DNA of 64,000 nt from Gemmiger sp. An120 (GTDB lineage: Bacteria; Bacillota; Clostridia; Oscillospirales; Ruminococcaceae): NCBI RefSeq assembly GCF_002160955.1, contig NZ_NFLN01000013.1, positions 1 through 64,000 on the forward strand, read 5' to 3'. A program made the translations under genes and the position numbers. The notes beneath the pieces are model-generated. The model was not told the DNA's origin. It worked only from the letters and a program-made list of their open reading frames with translations, and did no database searches. Positions 1 to 8,357 of this stretch are shown in pieces. Within the stretch, counting starts at the first letter, position 1, and every line of letters begins with the position of its first letter.

Positions 1-344
1 CGGTAATCGCCATGGGCTGGCTCAGGTCAGAGGTAATCATGAACGCGATCACCGATACCAGGGCAGGCACCACACCCAGCAGGTGCAGCGGACCACCGCG
101 GCCGGTAAACCGCATGCCCCGGAGGAGATCCCCGAGGAGGAGACCGCCCAGGCCGCGGCCGGCAGCTGGGCGCTGCTGGACCTGATCCTGGCGATCCTGA
201 CGGTAGCCGTCGGCCTGGTGATGCTGGGCATGCGGTTTACCGGCCGCGGTGGTCCGCTGCACCTGCTGGGTGTGGTGCCTGCCCTGGTATCGGTGATCGC
301 GTTCATGATTACCTCTGACCTGAGCCAGCCCATGGCGATTACCG
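1..344. repeat. 119-bp perfect inverted repeat (fold-back) at the window edge
   Basis: Bases 1-119 are the exact reverse complement of 226-344, with a 106-base unique spacer (120-225). The match stops at base 120/225. The right arm lies inside a good reading frame for a membrane anchor, while the left arm carries the same sequence backwards and truncates that gene. Perfect arms of this length with no coding logic on the left are typical of a contig-end fold-back artefact, though a true palindromic rearrangement cannot be excluded. Confidence 0.93.
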
Positions 345-433
345 GGCGCTGGACATTGCTGATGGCCGGTCTGGCCGTGGTGCAGCTGGTGCTGCTGATC
401 GCGGGCCGCGGATTCCGCAGCACAGAGGAATGA
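120..433 (+). CDS. C-terminal membrane anchor of a surface protein (5' part missing)
   Basis: Only about the last 104 codons are real. Upstream of base 120 the frame runs into the fold-back arm, so the N-terminus is lost. What remains is an acidic linker (EEIPEEE), a Trp-containing first membrane segment (WALLDLILAILTV), a short basic loop, a second hydrophobic segment (VVPALVSVIAFMI) and a third (LLMAGLAVVQLVLLI), ending in a short charged tail. I recognise this arrangement from the C-termini of large repeat-bearing surface proteins (InlB-B repeat type) of gut Firmicutes, where it replaces an LPXTG anchor. The extracellular part and its function cannot be read here. A strong terminator follows the stop codon. 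Confidence 0.6.
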
Positions 434-466
434 ACATCTGCCGACATCCGCTGAACTTCCCATAGA

Positions 467-500
467 AAAGCGCGCCGCCCGGTTTCGGGCGGCGCGCTTT
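467..500. terminator. bidirectional terminator
   Basis: A 15-bp perfect stem (467-481 with 486-500, loop GTTT) starts with AAAG and ends with CTTT. It lies between the convergent surface protein (+) and the ydbT-like gene (-) and can serve both. Confidence 0.85.
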
Positions 501-516
501 GTATCCGATAGATTCT

Positions 517-1908
517 TTACATTTCCAGCGGCAGGTGGGCGGCGCGGTAGCGGTTGACGCTGCGCACCCGCAGCCGGAACCCGCAGGGCAGCTGTATGGT
601 CAGGTTGCAGCGACCCACCGACTGGGCAAAGGGGGAGGCATACAGCCGGAAATTTATGTCCGGCGTGAACACACAGACACAGTGCCGGGTAAAGATGCGG
701 CTGTACTGCACCGTCAGCACCCGGCCGGGGGTGCGGGCCGCGCCTTCCAGCCGGTAGCCCTCGGCGGAGATCAGCACCGCCGCCGCGCTGAGCACGCAGG
801 GGATGACCAGCAGGCCGGTCACAGCCGGCAGCTGCCACATGGATACCCCCAGCAGCGCCAGGCTGAACGCCAGGCAGGCGCCGCTTTTCCAGAAAAACAT
901 GGGAACGGAACGGCCGATCCGGTTTTCGGTGGGGCCGCCGGGGGGCACAAAGCCGGGCATCAGCGCCTGCAGCAGGTCGGTCTGGCCTTTTTTGCAGACC
1001 AGAATCGGCACGTCGCCCGCATGGTAGGAGCCGGCGGTCAGGTAGACCGGATACCGGCGCAGCAGCCGGGCCACCGGGGTAATCCGCACGTCGCAGGCGC
1101 TGACCGCCGCGGCCAGGATCCGCCGCTCGGTACGCAGGATAAACCCGCCGTGACACAGGATAACCCCGCCGCTGTGGGCCACCGTGAACCCCACCGTGCG
1201 CAGCAGGCTTACCAGCAGGCTGGCGCCCCACAAAAGAAACACCGCCGTAAACAGCCAGGCCACGCCCGCCGGCACGACCTTTTCCACCAGCTGCTCCAGG
1301 CGGGTGAAATTGTCCCGGATGGGCAGGGTCACCGCCGCGCCCAGCAGCTCTTCGGTCTGGCGCAGGCTGACCATCAGCAGCAGCGCCGTACTGATCACAT
1401 TGGCGCTTACCATCACAAAGGCCAGCCGCTGCCCGCCCACCGGCTTGAACAGCGGCGGTTTCCGGGGCGGCGGCAGCAGGGTGTCCGCCAGGGCCATCGC
1501 CGCCCGGCGGGGCAGATACAGGGTGATAGTCTGGCGCACCCGGCATCCGTACAGGGTCACCCGGGCCGCGCCCAGCAGCTGCAGAAACGGGTTGCGGGTG
1601 ATCTCCACCACCGCCAGTTCACTGCGGCGCAGCACCCGCGACCGGTGCAGCAGCACCCCGCTGTACAGCTCCAGCCGGTCCGGGTACTGGCGCCAGCCGG
1701 TGTTCCGCCACAGCACCAGCGATACCGCGGCCAGCGCCAGCAGGATCAGCGCCTCCTGCCGCAGCACCCCGTACAGGCTGGGCAGGTCCCAGCTGATCAA
1801 GGCCTGCACCAGCGGAACCAGGCAGAAAAACAACCCCTTTTTCAAAAGGTGCAGCGAATAGACAATATGATACCGGCCCTGTACCGCCGGGGTCTGCGGG
1901 GCGGTCAC
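517..1908 (-). CDS. YdbT-like membrane protein with bacterial PH (bPH2/DUF304) domains
   Basis: 463 residues from a GTG start whose GTGA overlaps the stop of the upstream ydbS-like gene by 4 bases, which decides the start; longer open frames upstream are shadows. Hydrophobic stretches near the N-terminus (about 10-60), the middle (about 175-240) and the C-terminal third (about 325-375) separate beta-rich, Arg-rich modules such as YPDRLELYSGVL followed by the AVVEIT pattern, typical of the bPH2 fold. YdbT family members are multi-module membrane proteins paired with a one-module YdbS partner, exactly as here. In Bacillus the pair is linked to tolerance of antimicrobials made by competitors; that role is only inferred here. 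Confidence 0.8.
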   Translation of the reverse strand: MTAPQTPAVQGRYHIVYSLHLLKKGLFFCLVPLVQALISWDLPSLYGVLRQEALILLALAAVSLVLWRNTGWRQYPDRLELYSGVLLHRSRVLRRSELAVVEITRNPFLQLLGAARVTLYGCRVRQTITLYLPRRAAMALADTLLPPPRKPPLFKPVGGQRLAFVMVSANVISTALLLMVSLRQTEELLGAAVTLPIRDNFTRLEQLVEKVVPAGVAWLFTAVFLLWGASLLVSLLRTVGFTVAHSGGVILCHGGFILRTERRILAAAVSACDVRITPVARLLRRYPVYLTAGSYHAGDVPILVCKKGQTDLLQALMPGFVPPGGPTENRIGRSVPMFFWKSGACLAFSLALLGVSMWQLPAVTGLLVIPCVLSAAAVLISAEGYRLEGAARTPGRVLTVQYSRIFTRHCVCVFTPDINFRLYASPFAQSVGRCNLTIQLPCGFRLRVRSVNRYRAAHLPLEM

Positions 1909-2315
1909 AGGCGGCCTCCCGTCAGGGCGGATTCCAGGCGGCGGGCGTCGTCCGCGTCCAGGCCGGGCAGCAGCAGGGTGCCCGCCGGGCTGTGCACCAC
2001 CACCAGGCTGGCATGCAGGCGGCGCAGCAGCGGTGTTTCCACCCGGGTGACCCCGCTGATGAATCGGGTGGGCATGCGGCGGGTGGTCTGGAACAGAACC
2101 CCCCGGCTGACCGACAGCTCCCCGGCCCGCAGGCGGCCCAGCAGACTGCCCAGCCGCACACGGCAGGTCAGGATGGCCGATCCGCACCAGCCCAGCACAA
2201 ACAGAAACCCGGCCGCCGGGCTTTGCCAAAAGACAAAGGGGCTGAGCAAAAGGCCCGGCACGCACCACCAAAGCCCCACGGCCAGTGCGCCGGCCGTACT
2301 GCAGCGTATCTCCAT
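1905..2315 (-). CDS. YdbS-like membrane protein with one bPH2 domain
   Basis: 136 residues. Two N-terminal hydrophobic segments (about 8-28 and 33-50) precede one bPH2 module, with conserved-looking stretches RLRAGELSVSRGVLF and TRRMPTRFISGV around residues 62-87. AAAGGAGG lies just before the ATG. It is the first gene of a two-gene operon with the ydbT-like gene (4-base overlap), and a TTGTTC-N17-TATACT promoter lies upstream. Length and gene order match the YdbS/YdbT pair of Firmicutes. The molecular function of the family is poorly known. Confidence 0.8.
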   Translation of the reverse strand: MEIRCSTAGALAVGLWWCVPGLLLSPFVFWQSPAAGFLFVLGWCGSAILTCRVRLGSLLGRLRAGELSVSRGVLFQTTRRMPTRFISGVTRVETPLLRRLHASLVVVHSPAGTLLLPGLDADDARRLESALTGGRL

Positions 2316-2353
2316 AAGGGGCCTCCTTTCCGGGCCGAACAGCGTTTTGTATC

Positions 2354-2382
2354 AGTATACCGTATTTTGGGCAAAAGAACAA
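2354..2382 (-). promoter_or_regulatory. sigma-A-type promoter of the ydbS/ydbT-like operon
   Basis: Read leftward: TTGTTC (2382-2377), a 17-base spacer, then TATACT (2359-2354), about 40 bases before the ydbS-like ATG. Confidence 0.6.
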
Positions 2383-2399
2383 ATCGAAACGGGGCGCGC

Positions 2400-2428
2400 T
2401 TCTGTTTTGCGGCGCTCTATGCTATAAT
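2400..2428 (+). promoter_or_regulatory. candidate extended -10 promoter of uppP
   Basis: TGCTATAAT ends at 2428 (extended -10 element) and a weak TTCTGT lies 17 bases upstream. It is divergent from the ydbS promoter and 59 bases before the uppP start. Confidence 0.55.
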
Positions 2429-2486
2429 GTACCAGTAATAAAACCGAACGCGGCCCCGCCGGCCGCGGCAAACCGGGAGGTTTTCT

Positions 2487-3308
2487 ATGGATTTTCTGAT
2501 AGCGGCGATCATGGGCCTGATCGAGGGTATCACCGAATGGCTGCCCGTGAGCAGCACCGGTCACCTGATCCTGGCCGAGCGCATCTTTTTATTCAATCAG
2601 CCGGAGGAGTTTGTCTCCATGTTCCGGGTGGTGATCCAACTGGGGGCGATCCTGGCGGTGGTGGTGCTGTTCTTTGGCAAGCTGTGGCCCATCGGGCGGC
2701 GCACCACGCGGGACGGCGAATTCCTGATGTTCAAGATGCCGGTGCTGCGGCTGTGGGGCCGGGTGCTGGTGGGCACCATCCCGGCGCTGGTGCTGGGCCT
2801 TTTGCTGGACGACTGGCTGGATGCTCATCTGTACAACTACATCGTGGTGGCGGCGATGCTGATTCTGTACGGCATCTTCTTTATCCTGGTGGAGCGGTTC
2901 CCCCGGCCGGTAAAGGTGCGCACCGTGCAGGACATCACCCTGACCCAGGCGCTGATCATCGGGTTCTGGCAGGTGCTGGCCATGATTCCGGGCACCTCCC
3001 GCAGCGGAGCCACCATCGTGGGCGGCATGCTGCTGGGGCTGAGCCGGGCCGCTGTGGCCGAGTTCACCTTCTATCTGGCCATCCCGGTGATGGCGGGGGC
3101 CAGCTTTTTGAAGGTGCTCAAGTTCCTGCTGGGGGCGGGCAGCTTTACGCTGATGCAGCTGGGTATCCTGGCGGTGGGCTGCCTGGTGGCCTTCCTGGTC
3201 AGCCTGTTTGCCATCCGGTTCCTGATGAACTATGTGAAAAAGCACACCTTTACGGCTTTTGGCTGGTACCGCATCGCCCTGGGCGTGCTGGTGCTGCTGG
3301 TAATGTAA
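2487..3308 (+). CDS. uppP: undecaprenyl-diphosphatase UppP/BacA
   Basis: 273 residues, the normal size of the family. This integral membrane enzyme removes a phosphate from undecaprenyl diphosphate outside the membrane so that the lipid carrier can be reused for peptidoglycan synthesis; extra copies give bacitracin resistance. The two family signatures are present: residues 13-26 (EGITEWLPVSSTGH, with the catalytic Glu pair and His) and about 168-174 (PGTSRSG). Seven or eight hydrophobic segments cover the rest. GGGAGG precedes the ATG. The gene appears monocistronic or weakly linked to the next gene, 64 bases downstream. Confidence 0.95.
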   Translation: MDFLIAAIMGLIEGITEWLPVSSTGHLILAERIFLFNQPEEFVSMFRVVIQLGAILAVVVLFFGKLWPIGRRTTRDGEFLMFKMPVLRLWGRVLVGTIPALVLGLLLDDWLDAHLYNYIVVAAMLILYGIFFILVERFPRPVKVRTVQDITLTQALIIGFWQVLAMIPGTSRSGATIVGGMLLGLSRAAVAEFTFYLAIPVMAGASFLKVLKFLLGAGSFTLMQLGILAVGCLVAFLVSLFAIRFLMNYVKKHTFTAFGWYRIALGVLVLLVM

Positions 3309-3372
3309 ACCCTTGCCGCGCCGGATTTGGGAGAAGCCGCGCGCGGCGGATTGTACAAGGAGGATAAGACCG

Positions 3373-4500
3373 ATGGAAAAAGCAAAGGTATGGTTTACCG
3401 ATCTGCGGGCGGTGCCGGGCACCAGCCTGCAGGACAAACTGCGCCGCCTGCTGAACGCAGCCGGGTTCGCCCAGCTGGATCTGGAAAAGAAGTTTGTGGC
3501 CATCAAGATCAATTTTGGTGAGCCGGGCAACCTGTCCTACCTGCGGGCCAACTGGGCGCGCACGGTGGCGGAGATGGTCAAGGCCAAGGGCGGTATCCCG
3601 TTCCTGACCGACTGCAACACCCTGTATGTGGGCCGCCGCAAAAACGCGGTGGAGCACATTGAAGCCGCCTGGGAAAACGGGTTCGGCCCGCTGGCCGCCG
3701 GATGCCCGGTGATCATTGCGGACGGCCTGAAAGGCACCGACGAGGTGGAGGTGCCGGTGGTGGGCGGCGTCTACTGCAAGACCGCCAAGATCGGCCGGGC
3801 GGTGATGGACGCGGACGTGGTGATCAACCTGGTTCATTTCAAGGGGCACGAGAGCACCGGGTTCGGCGGCGCGCTGAAAAACCTGGGCATGGGCTGCGGA
3901 AGCCGCGCCGGCAAGATGGAACAGCACAACACCGGCAAGCCCTCGGTGCACGAGGACAAGTGCCGGGGCTGCCATGCCTGCACCCGGGTCTGTGCTCAGA
4001 GCGCGATTTCCTTTACTGAGAACAACCGCGCCCATATTGATCACGACAAGTGCGTGGGCTGCGGCCGCTGCCTGGGCATGTGCAACTTTGACGCGATCGA
4101 AAACGAGAACTGGTGCGCCAACACCGACCTGGTCTGCAAGATTGCCGAGTACGCCAAGGCGGTGGTGGACGGCCGGCCTTGCCTGAACGTGAACTTTGTC
4201 ATGGATATCAGCCCCTACTGCGACTGCCACGAGGAGAACGATCTGCCGATCCTGCCGGACGTGGGCATTTTTGCTTCGGCTGACCCGGTGGCGGTGGATC
4301 AGGCCAGCGTGGACGCCTGCCTGGCGCAAAGCCCGGTGCCCGGCAGCCTGCTCTATGAGCGGATCAAGGCGCCCGGGTTCAAGGACAAAGGCGATCATTT
4401 CACCAACACCACCCCCGAGGTGGAGTGGAAGGCCGGCCTGGCCCACGCCGAAAAGATCGGCCTGGGTACCCGGGAGTATGAGGTCACCGTGGTGAAGTAA
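3373..4500 (+). CDS. DUF362 domain protein with two [4Fe-4S] ferredoxin clusters
   Basis: 375 residues starting at the ATG preceded by AAGGAGG; an upstream in-frame ATG lacks such a site. A DUF362 domain (about 1-180, with FVAIKINFGEPGN near the start and HFKGHESTGFGGALKNLGMG before the clusters) is followed by two ferredoxin motifs: Cys197/200/203/207 and Cys227/230/233/237. The C-terminal DUF362 part has the usual SADPVAVDQAS segment. Such proteins are common in anaerobes and are thought to be iron-sulfur electron-transfer or metallocentre proteins; the substrate is unknown. No partner redox gene is next to it. Confidence 0.88.
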   Translation: MEKAKVWFTDLRAVPGTSLQDKLRRLLNAAGFAQLDLEKKFVAIKINFGEPGNLSYLRANWARTVAEMVKAKGGIPFLTDCNTLYVGRRKNAVEHIEAAWENGFGPLAAGCPVIIADGLKGTDEVEVPVVGGVYCKTAKIGRAVMDADVVINLVHFKGHESTGFGGALKNLGMGCGSRAGKMEQHNTGKPSVHEDKCRGCHACTRVCAQSAISFTENNRAHIDHDKCVGCGRCLGMCNFDAIENENWCANTDLVCKIAEYAKAVVDGRPCLNVNFVMDISPYCDCHEENDLPILPDVGIFASADPVAVDQASVDACLAQSPVPGSLLYERIKAPGFKDKGDHFTNTTPEVEWKAGLAHAEKIGLGTREYEVTVVK

Positions 4501-4589
4501 GCGCGGGGGAACGGAGCCAATCTGGGGGACCAGTCCCCCAGCCCCCCATTCAGGGCCGGAATACTCCGGCCCTGGGGAAAAAGAAAAGG

Positions 4590-4619
4590 AGAGGCCTGCC
4601 GCAAACACGGCAGGCCTCT
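4590..4619 (+). terminator. terminator after the DUF362 gene
   Basis: A 12-bp perfect stem AGAGGCCTGCCG (4590-4601) with 4608-4619, followed by a T-rich tail (GTTTGTTAT). Confidence 0.75.
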
Positions 4620-4812
4620 GTTTGTTATATGCAGGGACTGTGCGCCGGGTTTTCCACAGAAATTTGACCGGTTGTGGAAAACCTGACCGGGTGTACCGGC
4701 CGTGTTTCTCGGCAGGCGGTGCGCCCCTTTTTTCATTGCGGATAGTTTACAGGCTTTGCGCCCCGGGCCGCTGCCGGGGGCTCCGGTACGCGGGATAAAT
4801 GGCCTTGCGGAA

Positions 4813-4912
4813 ACTACGGGCGCAACAAGTATGCGCCCGTTCCGCTTCGCGGACCGTTTCGCCGGTCCAAGGTTCCACCGGAACCTTGGCCGCTTCGCGG
4901 ACCCGGAACCCG
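4813..4912 (-). repeat. dispersed structured repeat, copy B
   Basis: Its reverse complement aligns over about 95 bases with the copy at 7237-7334. Both contain GGGTCCGCGAAGCG, then a CCAAGG...CCTTGG hairpin, then a second GC-rich stem, then a GGGCGCAT...GCGCCC hairpin. Loop and stem bases differ in a compensatory way (stem AAGGTTCC/GGAACCTT here against AAGGCCAC/GTGGCCTT in the other copy). Confidence 0.75.
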
Positions 4913-5022
4913 GGCCTTGCCCGGCCCCCGCGCACCTGCGCCCCCGTTCGCTATGTGAGGGGGACATCTGCGGATTCATCGGCGCCCTTTGGGGCGCCGA
5001 TTCACCTCGCAGCTGTTGCCCC

Positions 5023-5571
5023 TTACTTACCCGTCGACCGGTTCACCGCGTTGTACAGCTTGGTGTAATTGGTCAGGCTGTAGGCGGTTTTGCTCAGGGT
5101 GACGCCGGCGCTTTCCAGCAGGTCTTTCTGGGAAGCCGGGTCCTCGATCAGCTGGCGGCAGAAGGTATCCAGATCGGCCCAGTTGTCCCAGAATTTTTCG
5201 TAGTTGGTCTCATCCAGGCCGCTGATCCAGTCGGCTACCAGCACCGCCAGGGTATCCTCGTCGATATCGGCGGCGTAGCTTTCGCTCCATTCCAGCAGCC
5301 CGGCGGCCGCGGCGGCGGTTTTCAGGCTTACGCCCGCTTCACCCTGGCCGTAGCCCACGCAGGCATCCAGCGCGGCGGACAGTTCCGGGTAATCCCCGAT
5401 CACCGGTACCGGCGTGGGGGTGGGTGCGGGTTCGGTGGGCGCGGGGGTGGATACCGGCGCCGGGGTAGGGGTGGCTTCGGCATTCTGGCCGTCGGGATTT
5501 TTCCCGCATCCGGCCAGCAGGCTCAGCGCCAGCAGCGCCGCCGTACAAGAGATCCAAATCTGTCGTTTCAT
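5023..5571 (-). CDS. small secreted lipoprotein of unknown function
   Basis: 182 residues. A lipoprotein signal peptide (MKRQIWISCTAALLALSLLAGC) with lipobox LAGC gives Cys22 as the lipidated residue. Then comes a Pro/Thr-rich linker (about 28-57, repeated TPTPAP-like units), and an acidic helical domain of about 120 residues rich in Trp, Tyr and Asp (for example EWSESYAADIDEDTLAVLVADWISG). I recognise no family. The linker suggests the helical domain is held away from the membrane surface. It is transcribed alone, convergent with nothing nearby and divergent from the M18 peptidase gene. Confidence 0.75.
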   Translation of the reverse strand: MKRQIWISCTAALLALSLLAGCGKNPDGQNAEATPTPAPVSTPAPTEPAPTPTPVPVIGDYPELSAALDACVGYGQGEAGVSLKTAAAAAGLLEWSESYAADIDEDTLAVLVADWISGLDETNYEKFWDNWADLDTFCRQLIEDPASQKDLLESAGVTLSKTAYSLTNYTKLYNAVNRSTGK

Positions 5572-5616
5572 TCTGATTCCTGCCTTTCCCGGGCCGTGGG
5601 CCCGTTGGTTTCAGGG

Positions 5617-5645
5617 TTGCGCCCCGGGCTTGCTGCTCGTATAAT
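5617..5645 (+). promoter_or_regulatory. promoter of the M18 aminopeptidase gene
   Basis: TTGCGC (5617-5622), a 17-base spacer and a perfect TATAAT (5640-5645), 90 bases upstream of the ATG. Confidence 0.65.
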
Positions 5646-5735
5646 AGAGGCAGCGCTGCAGGGCCTTTACCCTATATATGCGCCAGATCGTCAAAATATT
5701 TCAAAATCCCACGATTTGAAAGGAAGTTGTTATAG

Positions 5736-7022
5736 ATGGCTATCCAATCCCTGTTTGATTACCTGAAAGAAAGCCCCAGCCCCTACCATGCGGTGGCCGC
5801 CGCCGCCCGGCGTCTGGAAGCCGCGGGCTTTGCGCCCTTGGCCGAGCACGAGGCCTGGACCCTGGAGCCCGGCAAGGGTTACTACGTCACCCGCAACCAG
5901 AGCAGCCTGATCGCGTTCCGGCTGCCGGAAGGCCCCCTGACCGGCTGGCGGATCACCGCCGCCCACGGGGACGCCCCTACATTCTATGTAAAGAACACCA
6001 GCCTTGGCAGTGACAGACAGTACGAACGCTGGGAGGTGGAGGGCTACGGCGGCATGAACTGCGCCACCTGGCAGGACCGCCCCCTGGGTGTGGCCGGGCG
6101 GCTGGTGGTGCGCACAGCCGCCGGGGTGGAGAGCCGTCTGGCGGCCAGCGACCGGCCGGTGGCGGTGATCCCCAGCCTGGCCATCCACATGCAGCGGGAT
6201 GTGAACAAGGGCCACGAATACAACATCCAGCGGGACATGCAGCCCCTGGCCGGTCTGAACGGCGCCGCCCCCGATCTGCTGGACGCGCTGGGCCAGCTGG
6301 AGGAAGGGGAGACCCTGCTCGGCGCCGACCTGGTGGTCTTCCCCTGGCAGGAGCCGTGCCTGGTGGGCGGCGGGCTCTTCATGGCCCCCCGCATTGACGA
6401 CCAGGCCTGCGCCTGGGCCACCCTGGAGGGTCTGCTCACCGCCGAGGTGCATCCCTTTGCCGGGCAGGTGTACTGCCTGTTCGACAACGAAGAGGTGGGC
6501 AGCGGCACCCGGCAGGGCGCGCTGAGCAGCTTTTTGCCCGATGTGCTGACCCGGGCCGGGCAGGCGCTGGGCCTCTCCGACGAGCAGCGCCGCCGGGCCC
6601 TGACCGCCTCCTTTGCCCTGAGCGCCGACAACGGCCATGCCGTGCACCCCAACTTCCCGGACAAGTCCGACCCGGAGAACAAGGTCTACCCCAACAGCGG
6701 GGTGGTGGTCAAGTTCAGCGCCGCCCAGAAATACACCTCCACCGGCCTGACCATCGGGCTGTTCCGGGCCCTCTGCGACCAGGCCGGCGTACCCACCCAG
6801 CTCTTCGCCAACCGGGCCGACGAGCCCGGCGGCAGCACCCTGGGCCACCTGCTGGGCCAGCAGGTGAGCATCCCCATGGTGGATATCGGCATGGCCCAGC
6901 TGTCCATGCACTCCGCCGTGGAGACCGCCGGCGCCGAGGACCCCCAGTACATGGCCGACGCCTGCCGCGCCTTCTTCAACAGCCGCTTTGCCCCCACCGC
7001 CGACGGCAGCTGGACCCTGTAA
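5736..7022 (+). CDS. M18 family metallo-aminopeptidase (aspartyl aminopeptidase type)
   Basis: 428 residues, normal for M18. These cytoplasmic two-zinc enzymes remove N-terminal residues, often acidic ones, from peptides. Metal and catalytic elements can be read: His77 and Asp79 (AAHGDAPTF; many relatives have HSD), the FDNEEVGS block at about 249-256, DNGHAVHPN near 295, and a C-terminal block with HSAVETAG. AAGGAAGTTGT precedes the ATG. The gene is alone after its own promoter and is followed by an AT-rich spacer. Confidence 0.92.
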   Translation: MAIQSLFDYLKESPSPYHAVAAAARRLEAAGFAPLAEHEAWTLEPGKGYYVTRNQSSLIAFRLPEGPLTGWRITAAHGDAPTFYVKNTSLGSDRQYERWEVEGYGGMNCATWQDRPLGVAGRLVVRTAAGVESRLAASDRPVAVIPSLAIHMQRDVNKGHEYNIQRDMQPLAGLNGAAPDLLDALGQLEEGETLLGADLVVFPWQEPCLVGGGLFMAPRIDDQACAWATLEGLLTAEVHPFAGQVYCLFDNEEVGSGTRQGALSSFLPDVLTRAGQALGLSDEQRRRALTASFALSADNGHAVHPNFPDKSDPENKVYPNSGVVVKFSAAQKYTSTGLTIGLFRALCDQAGVPTQLFANRADEPGGSTLGHLLGQQVSIPMVDIGMAQLSMHSAVETAGAEDPQYMADACRAFFNSRFAPTADGSWTL

Positions 7023-7376
7023 AACACCCCGCAACCGCCAGTTGTATAAACGAACTGTATAGCGTTTACAATTCGTATAACACGTGAATCGCATCTAAAT
7101 CAACAATCTGTAAATTCATTACTTTTTGTATAGAATGGCGGCAGTAAGCCAATAGGGGAGAATAAAGCCCTGCGTAAAGGATTGAATTTCCCTGAGGGCC
7201 GGAGTATTCCGGCCCTCGATTTCAGGGGGTGTGGGGGCCCGGGTCCGCGAAGCGTCCAAGGCCACGGTGTGGCCTTGGACCGGCAGGGCGGTCGGCGCAG
7301 CCGAGCGGGCGCATCGTTGACGCGCCCGCAGACCCTAGTTATTCCCCCCACATCGGCCCAAAGGAGCGTGAACCCA
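7023..7376. other. gap with palindrome and structured repeat
   Basis: No gene is supported before the gluQ start. An AT-rich stretch (7025-7135) is followed by a GGGCCGGAGTATTCCGGCCC palindrome (7197-7216) and structured repeat copy A. The open frame that extends gluQ upstream through this stretch is repeat sequence. Confidence 0.7.
7237..7334 (+). repeat. dispersed structured repeat, copy A
   Basis: Homologous, in opposite orientation, to 4813-4912. Three successive hairpins: CCAAGGCCAC...GTGGCCTTGG (7257-7279), CGGTCGG...CCG and GCGGGCGC...GCGCCCGC (about 7302-7330). Confidence 0.75.
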
Positions 7377-8324
7377 TTGTCGCAAGTTGTGGGGCGGTTT
7401 GCCCCGTCGCCCAGCGGACGGATGCATCTGGGCAACCTGCTGTGCAGTCTGCTGGCCTGGCTCAGCGCCCGCAGCGCCGGTGGCCGGGTAGTGCTGCGGA
7501 TCGAAGACCTGGACGCCATGCGCTGCCCCCGTACCTTTGCCGACCTGCTGGAACAGGACCTTTCCTGGCTGGGCCTGGACTGGGACGAGGGCGGCAGCAA
7601 GGGCGGCCCCCACGGTCCCTACTACCAGAGCGAACGCAGCGAAATATACAATTCGTATTATCAACGCTTGGTAGAACGCGGGCTGGTCTATCCCTGCTTT
7701 TGCAGCCGGGGCCAGCTGCACGCAGCCAGCGCCCCTCACCGTTCGGACGGGCAGGTGGTCTATCCCGGCACCTGCCGGAACCTGACCGCCCGGCAGGTGG
7801 CCGAAGCCGCCAAGCGCCGTCCGCCTGCCTGGCGTCTGCGCCTGCCGGAGGACCTGACCCTTTCGTTCACCGACGGCCACATGGGCCCCGTGACCGAAAA
7901 CCTGCCCGCCGACTGCGGCGACTTTGTGCTGCGCCGGGCGGACGGGGTGTTCGCCTACCAGCTGGCCGTGGTGGTGGACGACGCGCTGATGGGGGTCACC
8001 CAGGTGGTGCGGGGCGGCGACCTGCTCTCCAGCACCCCCCGGCAGCTCTGGCTGCATCAGCTGCTGGATCTGCCCGCCCCGACCTTCTGCCACCTGCCGC
8101 TGCTGCTGGCCCCGGACGGCCGCCGCCTGAGCAAGCGGGACGGTGACCAAAGCCTGGAAAATCTGCAGGCCCGCTTCACGCCCGAACAGATCATCGGCAA
8201 GCTGGCCTACGCCGCCGGGCTGCGCCCCACGCCCGACCCGGTGCGCGCCGCCGATCTGGTGGCTGATTTCTCCTGGGACAAGGTTCCCCGGCAGGATATC
8301 TGCCTGCCGGACGGACTATTTTGA
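7377..8324 (+). CDS. gluQ: glutamyl-queuosine tRNA(Asp) synthetase
   Basis: 315 residues from a TTG start ten bases after AAGGAG; a GTG nine bases earlier is too close to that site. This is a truncated glutamyl-tRNA synthetase without the anticodon-binding domain; it activates Glu and attaches it to the queuosine of tRNA-Asp. The class I motif GRMHLGN (about 14-20) and the LSKRDG form of the KMSKS loop (Lys253) are present. A zinc-site-like Cys107-x-Cys109 ... Cys133 pattern (CFCS ... YPGTCR) is diagnostic for GluQ over GltX. It ends just before a shared terminator. Confidence 0.92.
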   Translation: MSQVVGRFAPSPSGRMHLGNLLCSLLAWLSARSAGGRVVLRIEDLDAMRCPRTFADLLEQDLSWLGLDWDEGGSKGGPHGPYYQSERSEIYNSYYQRLVERGLVYPCFCSRGQLHAASAPHRSDGQVVYPGTCRNLTARQVAEAAKRRPPAWRLRLPEDLTLSFTDGHMGPVTENLPADCGDFVLRRADGVFAYQLAVVVDDALMGVTQVVRGGDLLSSTPRQLWLHQLLDLPAPTFCHLPLLLAPDGRRLSKRDGDQSLENLQARFTPEQIIGKLAYAAGLRPTPDPVRAADLVADFSWDKVPRQDICLPDGLF

Positions 8325-8357
8325 AATACTTTTTGTATAACTACACGCAGATATAAC

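Larger units (their letters stand above)
4501..5022. other. gene-free gap filled with structured repeats
   Basis: No credible gene. It holds a GGGCCGGAATACTCCGGCCC palindrome (near 4552-4574), the DUF362 terminator, the structured repeat at about 4813-4912 and further hairpins such as CGGCGCCC...GGGCGCCG (about 4979-4999). A long open frame crossing it on the + strand is low-complexity GC-rich shadow. Confidence 0.7.

Noticed and set aside
499-2427. 642-codon open frame on the + strand opposite the ydbS/ydbT-like genes
   Set aside because: Low-complexity, Gln/Arg/His/Gly-rich translation without family resemblance; it is the GC-rich antisense shadow of real leftward genes.
4702-5766. 354-codon + strand frame over the repeat-rich gap
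   Set aside because: It covers structured repeats, the antisense of the lipoprotein gene and the M18 promoter; it has no ribosome site and no domain.
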